Assembly: GCA_009823395.1 (NCBI GenBank) | Contig: CM020502.1 | Span: 14,006,001-14,070,000, forward strand | Origin: Thamnaconus septentrionalis | Taxonomy: Eukaryota; Chordata; Actinopteri; Tetraodontiformes; Monacanthidae | Reading direction: 5' to 3' | DNA: 64,000 bases | Shown: positions 1-12,377 of the stretch, one piece after another | Layout of the letters: each line of letters begins with the position of its first letter | Numbering within the stretch: position 1 is the stretch's first letter | Made by a program: the position numbers and the translations under genes | The notes under the pieces: generated by a model | What the model saw: the letters and a program-made list of their open reading frames with translations, nothing else | What the model was told of the DNA's origin: nothing | Database searches by the model: none

Positions 1-322
1 TCACTGTTGCTTGCAAGCTCCATAGCATTTGTATGTTAAGTTTATGAGGTTTTTGTGATGTGATCCTTTTGACAAATGTGTTATTTTCAGGGAAAATGTC
101 TGTTGCCAATAAAACGTATCCTCTCTCCTTTTTTATGTAGTCATACAAATGAACTCACTGCTACAGCTGAAAGACGGGTTGCAAACTTGGTGGGTTTGAG
201 AAAATGTTTGCTTCAAGTCATCTCAAACAAACTGTTGCAAAAGATTTTTTAATCATGTTCTTAATGATGGATGTAGTTTCGATGAACAGGTGGAAGTCTT
301 TTGCTGTCAGGGTGATTGAGTT

Positions 323-560
323 AGTAAAGCTGGAATGTTGTCAGCGTAACACTGAAAGCGGAGGCCGTGATGACGGATAATCTGACCAAGGGGCAGGAAG
401 TAAAGGATGAAAATGAGAGGAGCAAGGACCGAGCCCTGGGGGACGCCTTGGAACAGGGGGGCAGTCGAGGAGGAGCAGTTGTTGATGTCAATAAAACTGT
501 GTTTCTCCTGTCAGTGAGATATAAATAGATCCAGGATGGCGTCGCTGTCCTGAGATGAGT
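323..560 (-). mobile_element. L2-like LINE reverse transcriptase fragment
   Basis: Read on the minus strand with a frame change, this stretch encodes GVPQGSVLAPLIFILYFL followed by LPLGQIIRHHG and a decayed CYADN. This is the GVPQGSVLGPLLF...YADD core of L2/CR1-type non-LTR reverse transcriptases. Upstream in another frame is LTDRR, matching the YLSDR block. It is broken by frameshifts and has lost the catalytic Asp pair, so it is a dead fragment, lying in a col28a1 intron. Confidence 0.75.
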
Positions 561-629
561 GGGAGAGTACAATGTATTGTGCATTTTTAACCTGTATTAT
601 CAGTTGATCTTCTGTTTTTTCTACCTTAG

Positions 630-1144
630 GGTGCCAGAGGAGCACCTGGGGACCAGGGTGCTGATGGGCCACCTGGAGCTGAAGTAAATTAGTCATACTC
701 AAATTAAAAGACATGAAGATTGACATTCCCCAACTGCGTGAAGTTAATTAGTCATCAGCAGGGTAACCCCACTGGTGTGTTTTCATGTTGTGTTTTTGTT
801 TGTTCCTTAACCAACAGGGAGGCAGAGGACAAAGGGGTGCACCTGGACCTCCAGGAGATAATGGCATTGGACTCCCTGGTCCTAAGGTCAATTGAGATTT
901 TGCCTGTCTTTTACAAGTCTCCAGTCTCACTGTGCTAAAGTTAATGATATACTTTATTTTCTTCAGGGTGACAAGGGAAATCAAGGAAAACTGGGTCCTC
1001 CTGGACCAATGGGTAGAGGTGAACCTGGAACACCGGTGAGTCATTAACACAGAGGGAATCCACTTTGTTCATGTAAGATATATATATATATATATATGTA
1101 TATAGATTTTTGCAAACAAAAACTGATTGTAATCTATTATTATT

Positions 1145-1175
<31 letters not shown>

Positions 1176-4100
1176 ATCCAGGGTCGTTTGTTTTTTCAAC
1201 CCCAATTATTAAAATTTAACAAATAGATGCATATGGCTCACACCAGCTGTGCATTGCCAGGACACTGTGTCAAATATGTAATAAAAAATATAGTTTCCTA
1301 TGATTAACTTCTTCTCGATTATTTGAATTGGGTGATTGAAATCTCAGGGGTAGATTTCAATCACTACTTCCTGTAACTCAGTGCCAAGGGTAAAGGATTG
1401 GCCAAGACAAAAAAAGACCATTTGGAAGCCTCTGTGGGCGTAGTAGTTAAAGAGACACTGCTACACTGCAGAACGGAGTAGTTTCATCATTCCGTCAATG
1501 AACAATTAATTGAGAAAGAAAAAACAACACTGAGAGCTCGTACGACAAAATTAATTCAGTTCACTTCAAACTGTAGTAAAGTAAAACACTTCATTTAAAC
1601 AGTGATGTGAGGCTAGCCACAGGGCACAGATATGTGAGTAATGTAAATCTGAGTTTAAGAAGCGTTGAGCAATACCAGTCAGGCCTAACCAGCTGACCAT
1701 CTGAAGGGTTAAAAAAAAAGTCAGTCTCGAAACACATAAGTCCAGAGAGAAAAATGGTTCAGATCAGTCAAATCCACGACTCTAACAACAAACCTTTCAT
1801 CTCTGTACAACAACTGTATACAGTACATAGTTCTGGTGAATATAAAGATATTATATTGGCATGCTTAGGGGCAAGCAGGACCAACTGGAGTACAAGGACC
1901 TCCAGGTTTTCCGGGAGAAGGTCTTCCAGGCCCTAAGGTAAGTCCTAAGATGTATTTCTTTTTATTCTTTCTCTTCTATTATTTTCAAAATTACGCATGC
2001 ATTTGTCATAACTGGTGAGAAATACATACTTACCTACAAAGAGCTCAAAAATTAGAGAGAGGGCAACAAATACACATTTGAACCCCCCAGCGTCCGCTTC
2101 TCACAGGGTGACAGAGGTTATGAGGGTCCCAAGGGAAGCCGTGGACCTGCTGGCATTGGATACAAAGGTGATAAGGTATGCTTAGTTGTTTCTCATTGTT
2201 GAGGTTGTTGATATATGCCGATGACACAGCCATTAGAAATCTCATCTTCCCCTCCTACTCTTAGGGTAACACAGGAGCCATTGGGCTTCCTGGATTGGTG
2301 GGTTTCCCAGGGGCAGGAATACAAGGTGACAAGGTACGAATGATTTAATTATTATTTGACGACCCACCCCCCATTTCCTGTTATACTACGATACTATATA
2401 CTGTGGTATATCTTCTATGTCTTTGACATTAGGGAGAACAAGGGCCTGTTGGACTCCCTGGTCCAAGAGGACCACCTGGAATTGGTGTTGTTGGATCAAA
2501 GGTTATGGCCAGACAATTTATAGGGAAAATCTACTTTTCTGCTTTTTCCCTTTAAGATCTGTAATAGGTTTTACTGGTAAAACAAACAAACACTTTAGTA
2601 TTATTTGACTAGATTTGGACTACCAATGATTTGTTTTACAAGAAAAAAATATTTGACTTTGAAAGCACCACATGTATTTTATTTCAACATTTCTAAAGAA
2701 ATTTATTTTTTATTATTAACTAGATGCTGTCAGGAGTTCAAATCACAAGCCTCAGATGAACAAAATAAAAGTCACATTTCATGGGAAATTCCAAGTGTCT
2801 TTTATTTGTGACAGATTTACCTTGACCCGTTTGATCATCAGCTGCTCTGCCTTGTGTTGTACCCCCAGGGGGACCAGGGTTTTACTGGGGAGCCTGGAAT
2901 ACAGGGTCAGAAGGGTGAGGGTGAGCCTGGACCAAAAGTAAGAAAACTGAGCAGTCTTTTCAGAGCAGCAGGTTCTACAAAGAACCAAAGGTTTTCATTT
3001 ATGTGCTTTGTTTAGGGTGAGCCAGGACATAATGGAACTGCTGGGACAGCTGGAATACCTGGTGAAGATGGAGCTATTGGGCCAAAGGTAAGTTCTTAAT
3101 GTCATTTGATTTGAGACAAAAGGGCTTTCGCTTTTTCACTTACTTTATGAAGATAATGATAATAATAGTCTCTAAAGCTCTCCAGTTAATTGCTATTATT
3201 CCATTCATTCTCTAAAATGTTTTTAAAAAATTGTTTATGTGTTCAAAGTTCTCATTGTAACTACAAACTAAACCTTATATGAGCCACAAACTGTGTGTTT
3301 GGGGAGTGACACAGATATGCTGTTCTTCCAGGGAGAGACTGGGTTGCCAGGTGTGCGTGGCCCTGAGGGAGCACCTGGAAAAGGAATCCCTGGCGAAAAG
3401 GTAATCAATTACACATGTAGTTACTGTCTAACATCTTAATGAGTAGAGATGAATGTGTTATACATACCGATAAGACCTGGACACAAAGCACAAAGCAGTG
3501 AACATCCCACCAATCACAGTTAGGTGTGAAACTGCAGCAAGCAGGAAAAGTATTTCATATTCATATGGAATGAAAAGTGCATCATTCTGCAGTTTGTGAA
3601 TCTTTCCATAGGGAGATCGGGGTGACCGTGGTCCTCGGGGAATCATGGGGTCTCCAGGCCCAGTTGGACCTTCAGGGGCTAAGGTATGTTAAAGTGGGTG
3701 AGTCTTCTCAATGTGTGGGAATGCAGATGCCACACTTAAACCAGGAAGATGTCAACATTTTTGTCATTTATGTCAGACTTTTTTTTTTTTAAATGAGAAA
3801 TATTGAAAGTAATTTGGTACAAACGGTTGACCTTAAATAACAATCAAAATATTTTGACAAAACCAAAAAGTTAGCTTTTGTAGAAAATACCATGAATACA
3901 CTCTTAATGTTGTCTAATAAATAAACACGTTTGCATTCAAGTTTCAAGCCACTCTTTCATAATGTCATATTTACATAGTTGAACCAGTTTTCTGTCTTGT
4001 TTAGTGGGTTTTGTTTTCAAACCACATGGTAGACTGAGTGGTAAACTTGACTGTTCTTCTGTTTGGAGTCACACATCGTAAGGTGTGTTGAGCATATACA

Positions 4101-5116
4101 AATCGCTTAGAGTATTTGTAAAAAAAAATAAATAAATAAATAAATAATGGCAATGAAATAAAACTTGTGGATTCTGAAATAAAAAAATTTGACTTAATTT
4201 TGTTATTTTTATACACTTTACTATACATTTTACTCACCATTTGTTCAGGGAGAACCTGGAAGTGCAGGACTAATGGGGCTGCCTGGGATACCTGGACGTG
4301 GCTTACCAGGACAAAAGGTGATGATCATAAACAATTCAATGGAACCAGAAGTGTGTTCAGTAATGACATCTAATGAACAGTGTACATTTAAAACAAAAAT
4401 ACTTGTGTTCCTATTGCTGCCTTGATAACTTTTCAGAATCCAAACCAAATGTAAACACCTTTTGGTGTCGTCTGTTTCATTTTCAAAATCTGTCCCAAAC
4501 AAAATTTGTGCCTGTGAAAAACAGGCAGTCACATACAATTTAAAGAGTCATTGTGAGCATTTATTTATTATTTAATTGTAATTCAGGGAGAACGTGGGCC
4601 TGTAGGACCTCCAGGACCAGTTGGAGACCCTGGAGTAGGAATAATTGGGCTGAAGGTAACACTATGAAAGAACTGAATCAGCAGTTTTGCATTGTGGTAA
4701 TGTGACACACTATCCCCTTTCACACGTTACAGGTTTTGTACCATGGTAGTAAAAGTTAACTTGAATTTTCCCTTATGTTATTTTAACCAGCATTATAGTA
4801 CAGATTTTCCACAGTGAGGGTTTTAACTTAAAATTGCTCTGTAGACAGTTTAGACCACAAATGTTTTAACAAATGGCTCTCATGGACCCTCCTTTCCAGA
4901 ATCCCAGATTCAGCTATCCATTGGACCCTTCTTTCCAGGGCCTCTGAATAGATCTTACCAAGAAGTCTCATGAGCGTGATCCCTCTGTAGTTAATAAAAT
5001 GAGCACATGGTCCGCCCCTGGTTAAAGAGGCAAACCAAACACCCTATCCCTGTCTATGCAATGTTACCTCATGTTACGCAAGACAGCCCCACAACATCCA
5101 GAGGCCTGAATAACTG

Positions 5117-5167
<51 letters not shown>

Positions 5168-8100
5168 CCTACTTTAGGGTAACAAAGGTAATCCTGGACA
5201 TGTGGGACCGCCTGGAATAAAGGGAGATGGCTTTCCAGGGCCGCAGGTTTGAGATAATAGTCATATGTATATGTTCATAATTTATATTAAGATGTTTTTT
5301 TATTGTCGTGTTGCATGTGGTTTATTTAGAGTATGTTAGATTATGCTAGAATATTATTGCCAGTTCAAACTACTGAACAGAAGCAGAAAAGACAAGCCAA
5401 TGAACATTCAAGCTGTCATTCTAGGGACAACCAGGTGCACAGGGACTGCAAGGAGAAATAGGACCTGAAGGGAAAGGACTACTTGGTCCTAAGGTGATGT
5501 GCTTTAAATTGTTAACACCGTCAAATAATTATTATCAAGATTTAAGGTCCCATATAAGACTTTCATTGAAATCATGAAAGTCAAGATGTGATTTTATGCC
5601 ATCTTTCTGTATCTATCTCTATTTTTGCGTGTGTGTGTGTGTGCGTGTGCGTGTGCGTGTGTGTGTGTGTGTGTGTTTCATATTGGTTGTGTTTTGTATG
5701 TCAGGGTGACAGAGGCTCACCTGGAGTACAAGGGCCAGCAGGGTCATCTGGAATTGGACTTTTCGGACCTAAGGTTAGTGTGCACTATACCTGTAGCTGT
5801 GAGGACGCACCAAAGGTTATAATTGCTAAAGATGAGTATTTTTAGGGTTCTACAGGTCAGCCTGGACCACCAGGTGTGCCCGGGCCTTTGGGAGAAGGCC
5901 TCCAGGGACCAAAGGTAGGGTTCATCAAAAATCTCACCTCATTCTCACAAAATCACAAAATGGCAAAAATACGAAACTTTTCCACCAAGGCTGTTGCTGC
6001 TAACTCGGTGCATCTTAAAATGAACATTTTCTATGTTATTTGGAACACAACTCAGCAATACATGGCAATAAAATCTGCCTCTGCAAATAGCCACGTCCAG
6101 AATAGGATGACCTGATATTAGCAGATATTCTCATCTAACATAGAATGATGTTATGTTGAGTCCATGGGAGTCACCAAATTTCTTTGCTTTAGGTGGAGAG
6201 CTGAAAGGGTTTTGGTACCCCTGCTCGAGTGTATAGCAGCATGTTTATGATCTACGCTGATGATGACTGCATGAAGATTACCTTAGCAACATTTATTGTA
6301 TTTTTATTCTCAGGGAGAGCCTGGTTTCCAGGGGCCAACAGGCCCTCGAGGTGCACCAGGCACAGGCTTTCCTGGGGAGAAGGTAGACACAAATTAACTA
6401 CTATTATAGCATTGCTTGTCATACATATATGAAGGGATGTATCAGAAAGCTTGTAAAATCTAACACAGGGTGATAGAGGTCTTCCTGGAGCCCGTGGAAG
6501 AAGAGGAGACAGGGGGGATTTTGGTGATCCTGGCTCAACAGGACCAATGGTAGTGTAAACTATTCAATCTTTAAAAATGGAGATAAATTGTTTATTAACT
6601 AACTTCCAGATGCAACTCTCTCTGGCGAGCAGAAGTATTGGCTTGCAATAGCAACTGTGCTAAGGAGAGGCCAGAGCTCAAATATCCCTATTTTTTTTAG
6701 GGTCCCGTCACATCAGCCTTATTTAATCAAATGAGCTCATTTGTTGGAAAGTGCAGATTGATTTGGGTCAGGTGTGAATGTGCAATGAAACACTGATGCA
6801 GATCAGAGAAGATGTCATGTCACAGTCTGCTTCAAGATAATAAAGCAGGAAGGAACTGCACTCCACCAACAGCACTGTGGATAGACCCAACCTAAACAAA
6901 CCTGCATGGAAGAAATGGCCAGCATGTAGAAATGACTTACAGTCTGACATAGAGTGAAAACAGAGTAAAAGTTATCATTGAATTATTGTCACACAAAAAT
7001 ATATCAGCTGCTGGTAAGCACTCACAGGAACAAAGGTTACATATGTAAATGGGTGTCCGAGGCATCTGCTGTGCCAGTCATGACTGGATGGAGTTAGTGA
7101 GAGCTGAGTCTATCAGTGTTTATGGTTTAAGGTTTATTGGTGTAAGTGCGCGCGTTTCCTACATTGTTCTACATCCTAATATAACTTTGATCTTGTAGGG
7201 AAGACCTGGTCAAAAAGGGGAAGCAGGGCTCACGGTGAGTGAAAAGACACTTGGCTTTGTATTTTAATGTGATTTCATGGGTGATTTTAATGTTCTTTAC
7301 ACGCAAATTACATTATAATATGAGTTATTTCGTCTTTCTGTCTGTTCAGAGAGATGACGTCATCAGTATTCTACAAGAAATCTGTGGTAAACTATCCACT
7401 TTTTCATACATCTTTTTAAATTGTGCAGTTCTTCTAAAATCCTTTTAATGTTGACATTGCATTAAGTGAAAAATAGAGTAGTTAACCAAAATATTTTTTG
7501 AAAGATTTTCATTCAATTCAGTTTATTTTCAACAGAGGAAGCTAATCTCTTATTATGCACATTTAATGCACAAATTATATAAGAATTGATTTGTGAATTC
7601 ATATTTTTGAGTCTACTAGCGCACTGATTTTCTTATCTCTTTATTCAATGTCATATCTGTTCCCCAGGGTGTGGCTTACTGTGCAGAGATACACATCTGG
7701 AGCTTGTGTTTGTGATACACAGCTCTGAGAGTGTAGAACCAGAAAACTTTCAGTTGGCCAAGGACTTTGTAAGCGCTGTAATTGACCGCGTGTCAGTGAG
7801 CACGGTGGGCAGCCGCATCGGTGTGGTGCTGTATAGCCATGTGGATATGGTGGTAGCCAGTTTGCAGGAGCTGTCCAGTCCGACTGATATTAAAGCTGCC
7901 ATCAATCGAATGCCTTCCCTGGGTGAGGGCACCTTCACTGGCAGCGCTATCGATCGAGCCACCAAAATGCTCCAGGCCTCACAAGCCAGCGTGAGGAAGG
8001 TGGCTATTGTTCTGACCGACGACCAGGCGGATCCTCGTGATGGTATAAAGTTTGAAGAGACCGCAAGAGAGGCCCACGCCAAAGGAATAGAGATGTTTGT

Positions 8101-10509
8101 TGTTGGAGTCAAGAACAAAAGCGATCCCCTCTATGGGCAGTTCCAGACAGAAATGAATGTTTTAGCCTCTGATCCAGATGAGGAGCATGTTTTCCTGATT
8201 GATGACTTCCACTCGCTCCACAGTAAGCAACAAGTTTCGCATTATTATGTTATTCTACAAAGAATTCATTCTGTTTTATCTTTATCCCTATATCTCCAAT
8301 GTGGTCCACTTGTCATATCAAGGCAATTTTTTGATTTTGATTAAAAATTAAGGCAACCATGTGTAACCAAAGAAACTATAGGGAAGATTCGACACAAAGT
8401 GGACCAAGGAAACACAATACATCTGTCTGATGAGACAGCTGGGTTCATATAGCAGCGGTGATTACTGGGCCCAGGCGCTTCCAATGATGCTGTTGCCTGC
8501 ACTGCCTTCCGGCTACCAGTTCATCAGTTCATGAGAAGGATGAATGAAACATTGAAATCATCATCATAAAATCTAAGACAAATCCAAGGAACCATCACAA
8601 AAGTAAATAGGAAGATATTTCTTGCATAGATTTAAGTTTTTAAAAGAAAACTGACAGGCTTGTAAGAAAATAGTGGGTTGCGCACACAGTCCATGTGCAA
8701 GTCCAAGGCATTCACAACTGTCCCAACTATTTCCACTGCAAAGACAGCTTAGCGTTACACTTGCGGCACACCCAACTTGAACCGACTGCTTTTATTCATT
8801 GAGTCTATGCACTATTTTGTCTTTCTATATATTTTTTAACACACATATACACACACATATATTACAATGAGTCATTGATGAAACTTGTCTTGACATTTGT
8901 TTGATTGGTTTGGCACAGATCTAGAGGGAGAACTACTCAATCAAATTTGTGAACCGAGTGACGCAGTAGCATTTATATCAAACTCTACACCTTGGAAAAT
9001 AACCCAAGAGGATCCAGAAGAACGCTTCCCCAAAGATCCCCATGAGAAGGAAAACATACAGGTAATTTTGACTGAGAAACATGAATACACAAGAGTGCAT
9101 GCACTTAGTTAATTTTACTGCAAACATAAGTGTTGAATTATTCATTTATCAAGCAGCTCTGAAAAATTTGAATTTTTCAAACCTTCTATGTACCTTCAAT
9201 CCTATAATCTATTGTCCATTAGTGTTCCATTTTATTTTATTTCAAATGTTGACCGTTGGACATGTCGATTTGAACAGCATAAGTTTGCTAGTTTTGACAT
9301 ATTGTTTCTTCTTTGTAGCTGGAGTCCAAGTTGGAGACAGTGCTAACTCCACGATTCAACCAGCTTGGCGAGAACCTAGATGATGGCAAAATACCCACAA
9401 TGCCAGATGTCATGTTTGCCTCTCCAGGGATCAGGGCAGAGCGAGGACGTGAACTAACCTCGATAGTGGCTCCTCAGGCTCCAATCGACTGGCTGCATGA
9501 GGGAGGAAGCACATCTTCTCCTCCCTCATCCATAGCTTCTTCTCTCCCAGGTAATAAGCAGAAAAATAAACAATCAATCAATCAATCAATAAGTCAATTT
9601 TGGGGGCACATGACTGAAAAAATGATGGGAATTTGAGATAAAGCTGACTAGTGTTTGTGTGTATGTGTTTTGGCAAAATTTGCTGGACATGAACATTTAC
9701 TACTAACTTTGTAAAGAACGCCTTGTTTCTTTCTGTTTTTTTTATATCACTAGCTGTGTTTCCATCACCCCTAGAATTGCGCAAAACCTAAATATGGCAA
9801 TAAAAACTGGTGATGGAAACAGCTAAACTTGGAAAAACCTTTCAAATATGTCTAAAAGGTTTTGACACTCTCATGAGGTGGTTTTTCACACGTATCCATA
9901 TAGAGGTATATTGCAAAAGTGTCATGGAAACACTTTTTTCAACACGTCAGTTTTTCACATTGACACGTCCAGTGGACCAGTGAAAATGGCGACTGGATGG
10001 ACGAGGAGTCAATATGACCAGTTCACTGACCAGTGAAAAAAACAAACGTAAACAAACAAAAGCAAACGTAATTCTGGTCAAATCTGGCGGGACAAGTTTT
10101 TCTCACAGCTTTTAATACTCACATAATCTCACATAGTCTCACAGTATTTTGTCATTGTACCTATCCCCAAAATATTATTGTGTGGAAGAACTACACGTTT
10201 TATGAAGTCTTCTGTGCAATGAGCTGTCTTTGTCATGCAGTAATCCACATTAGATGACTGATTCATCAAAAAAAAAAAAAGAAAGAAAGAAAGAAAAATA
10301 ACCGTACCCACCAACTCGCTCTTTGTGTCCTTCTAGTTGGAGATTGTGTTCAACGTTTCGACCCTGGACCATGTCGGGACTATGTTGTCAGGTGGTACTA
10401 TGACCCTGACGCCAATGCTTGTGCACAGTTCTGGTATGGAGGCTGCCTTGGCAATCTGAACAACTTTGAGACAGAGCTTGACTGCAAGACTTTCTGTGTC
10501 TACGCGTAA
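630..10509 (+). CDS. col28a1: Collagen alpha-1(XXVIII)-like chain, 3' part of gene (collagen exons, VWA, Kunitz)
   Basis: Extracellular-matrix collagen; the 5' exons (signal peptide, first VWA) lie left of the window. Exons read by AG/GT junctions and frame: 630-683, 818-886, 967-1035, 1869-1937, 2107-2175, 2265-2333, 2433-2501, 2869-2937, 3016-3087, 3332-3400, 3612-3683, 4249-4317, 4587-4655, 5178-5246, 5425-5493, 5705-5773, 5846-5914, 6314-6382, 6469-6549, 7199-7234 (about 450 Gly-X-Y residues), then 7350-7386, 7668-8222, 8919-9061, 9319-9550, 10337-10509 (stop TAA). Collagen exons are all in phase 0. Exon 6469-6549 encodes two adjacent RGD tripeptides, possible integrin sites. The order collagen - VWA - Kunitz is that of collagen XXVIII; collagen VI alpha-3 also ends in Kunitz but has more VWA and FN3 domains. 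Which teleost paralogue (col28a1a/b or col28a2) this is cannot be decided here. Confidence 0.9.
1036..1868 (+). other. col28a1 intron with TA and poly-A microsatellites and a small hairpin
   Basis: This 833-bp intron holds a TA repeat at about 1079-1103, a run of A at about 1146-1170, and a perfect 13-bp hairpin (arms 1332-1344 and 1352-1364, 7-nt loop). No Gly-X-Y exon was found in it in any frame. Confidence 0.6.
5119..5166 (+). repeat. (GT)n microsatellite directly before a col28a1 splice acceptor
   Basis: About 24 GT units run to within about 12 bases of the acceptor ACTTTAG at 5171-5177, taking up the space where a polypyrimidine tract would be. Confidence 0.95.
5628..5677 (+). repeat. 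(GT)n/(GC) microsatellite upstream of a col28a1 exon
   Basis: An interrupted GT array with GC variants ends about 25 bases before the acceptor TCAG at 5701-5704. It is the second GT array near a collagen exon in this gene. Confidence 0.95.
7350..9061 (+). other. col28a1: VWA domain of the col28a1-like chain (three exons)
   Basis: Exons 7350-7386, 7668-8222 and 8919-9061 join in frame. They encode a short cysteine-containing linker after the triple helix, then a von Willebrand A fold beginning LELVFVIHSSES. Visible VWA marks are the MIDAS-like strand, the GEGTFTGSAI loop with the conserved Thr, and the LTDDQADPRD strand. The first MIDAS residue, normally Asp in DxSxS, is His here (HSSES), so metal-dependent ligand binding may be weakened. 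The long 555-bp exon carries most of the domain. The 143-bp exon continues after it with an acidic tail rich in E, D and P. VWA domains of matrix collagens mediate assembly and protein-protein contacts. Confidence 0.85.
8223..8918 (+). other. col28a1 intron, no distinct content
   Basis: Intron of 696 bp between VWA exons. I see only A/T-rich unique-looking sequence and a short CA/TA tract near 8838-8862. Confidence 0.5.
9752..9824. repeat. Short inverted repeat of MITE type in last col28a1 intron
   Basis: AGCTGTGTTTCCATCACC at 9752-9769 is matched in reverse by GGTGATGGAAACAGCT at 9809-9824. The motif TGGAAACA recurs at about 9924-9932. The form 'GTTTCCATCAC...GGTGATGGAAAC' recalls small dispersed DNA elements of fish. 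Family assignment is inference. Confidence 0.45.
10337..10509 (+). other. col28a1: Kunitz/BPTI domain exon at the C-terminus of col28a1
   Basis: The last coding exon begins after a TTCTAG acceptor, completes a split Val codon, and ends at TAA 10507-10509. It encodes a full Kunitz domain with six cysteines in the usual spacing. After the second Cys comes Arg at the P1 position (GPCRDYVV), then WYYDPDANAC and FWYGGC. Arg at P1 fits trypsin-like protease binding in classical inhibitors, but P1' is Asp rather than the common Ala/Gly, as in non-inhibitory collagen VI-type Kunitz domains. Inhibitory activity is therefore uncertain. Confidence 0.9.
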
Positions 10510-12377
10510 GGGGCTCAGTTTGTTGAAAAAGTCAATTGCATCTCTAAATGCTTTGTGGAGTATTTAAATATTTGGAGGAAAAAGTAAATCTAAATACTTA
10601 AACATTATGAATTGTATTGAAAAACGGAAGGAAAAAAAAAATTTCATGTATTCAAAAATGTTGGCCCCTTAAAACTAGTCAACTATTTTTAATTTTAATT
10701 TGATACTTGAAAAGGTAGTTTGAATGGGTAGATCAAGTACACTGATCTGCTGCTTAACTGAAGACATAAATCCTATTTACTGGTAAACTGTACTTATCTT
10801 TGTATCTAAAACTTGTCACTTTTAGTATCACATTTTCATGATTGTGCTATTAAAAACAAGACGTACTACATTTAAACACACAGTGATTCTACAGCATTAT
10901 TCATCCTTTACTTGTTGAAGATGAATAATGCTGTAGAACTTTATAGTTTCTTATGCTGAATGTTATTACCAGGTATGAGTTTTAATGTTTTGTGAAACAA
11001 GTTCAATTCCTTTGCTTCTGCAAACCACAACAAGAAACTTCTTAGCCAACTCATAAAATATGTGAGGATGAAGCTCCCACAATGACCAGCTTTTTAAAAA
11101 ACAAAACAAAAACAAAAAAAACAAACAAACATAGAGTAAAGCTTGGAAACATGCTGAACTGCAGAAGGGCTAAAACATTCTTAACTTTCTTAATGTAAAC
11201 TTAAACTATTCCAGAAACAGGTTTGGACAAATTCCTGAACTCTGTAAATGCTTCTGTGAGTGCACATTGCGCAATCACATCAAACCAATGTGCATACACT
11301 TAGCCAGTAAAGACATATTGAAAAAAATGCAACATTAACTACAGTGTTTGAAATATGTGAGCGGGTGGACTTCAGTGGCCTGTTCTCTGATCTGCCTTTG
11401 GTTTTTAGTTACAAGAGCTTGGTAGCTGTCAGAACTGCTCAGAGGTTAATTGCACATTTCTATCTGTTGTGTACTGAATCTATCTCTGTCTTTATTTACA
11501 TGTTGATGTGTTTTCCATATTCCAATTGGTACAATTCTTAAAGAATGCTTATAAAACACTGAAGCACAAATGTGGTTGCATTTTAAACCCAAAGCGTGTG
11601 AAATGTAAAATGTCTACTCGTGTTCATACAGTTCCAAGTGCAGCAAATGAAGCTCAAAGACGACGTTGTGTCTTTTGAAGAGTTCTATTTCAGGTTTTGT
11701 CTATGTACAAATGACAAAATGATCTTTTTTTTTTAACATATCATTTTGGAGTTTTAACACTGTCAACATAAAAAAGATACTGTGTGACTGTCTGTTTACG
11801 CTTTTTTCACATTACGTTGAAGTTCACTCTCATTGTCAACGTGAATGAAATTAATTGAGGGAAAATGAGAAAGTAAAAGTGACAGACACAACTTTAAAAT
11901 ACATTTTTCTGTTTTCTTTTTTTTTTTACCATTAAAAAAATTACCAAAATGAATAGACAACAGCATCTGAGCATGATTTTGTTTGATTTATTTTTCTCAA
12001 TTAAGTATTTCTGAAGATGTCAAATCATCATTTCAGTGCATGGAGTTTTTTTTAATCATGGGTCTTAAACAGCAACAGCATCGTCCTTTAGCTTATTTAA
12101 TACATCGCACAATGTTTCCAAATTTTTTTGTAGCCTGAAAATAAATCTGTAATCATGTGGTAGAAATTATTTTGCTTCTTTGCGATACCCCGCCCGTCCA
12201 CCAGGAGCAGCATAAACGCCTCTTACATATTTTCCAAACCAGAAGAAAACGACCATTTCCGGGACAAACAAGGACGTTGAATAATATTTGGTTGAGAGTG
12301 TCCTTTTTTGAGAGCTATTTTGTGAATGGTTATTATTACTATTTTCAGTGAATATTGAGTTGACATCGTGCTCTAGC
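10510..12377 (+). other. Region between col28a1 stop and sdhaf3 start; possible 3'UTR
   Basis: No coding exon seen. The first good AATAAA after the stop lies at about 12137-12143, so the col28a1 3'UTR could be long, ending only about 240 bp before sdhaf3. A perfect 19-bp hairpin lies inside (listed separately). Just before sdhaf3 there is a TTTCCGGG element near 12256, a possible ETS-type promoter site. Confidence 0.4.
10887..10938. repeat. Perfect 19-bp hairpin downstream of col28a1
   Basis: Arms 10887-10905 and 10920-10938 are exact reverse complements with a 14-nt loop. It lies about 380 bp after the col28a1 stop codon, possibly inside the 3'UTR. Confidence 0.85.

Noticed and set aside
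6690..6760. Extra collagen exon after AGGGTCCC at 6699
   Set aside because: Translation gives no Gly-X-Y repeat beyond the first codon.
7750..8118. 122-codon minus-strand frame
   Set aside because: Antisense shadow of the col28a1 VWA exon.
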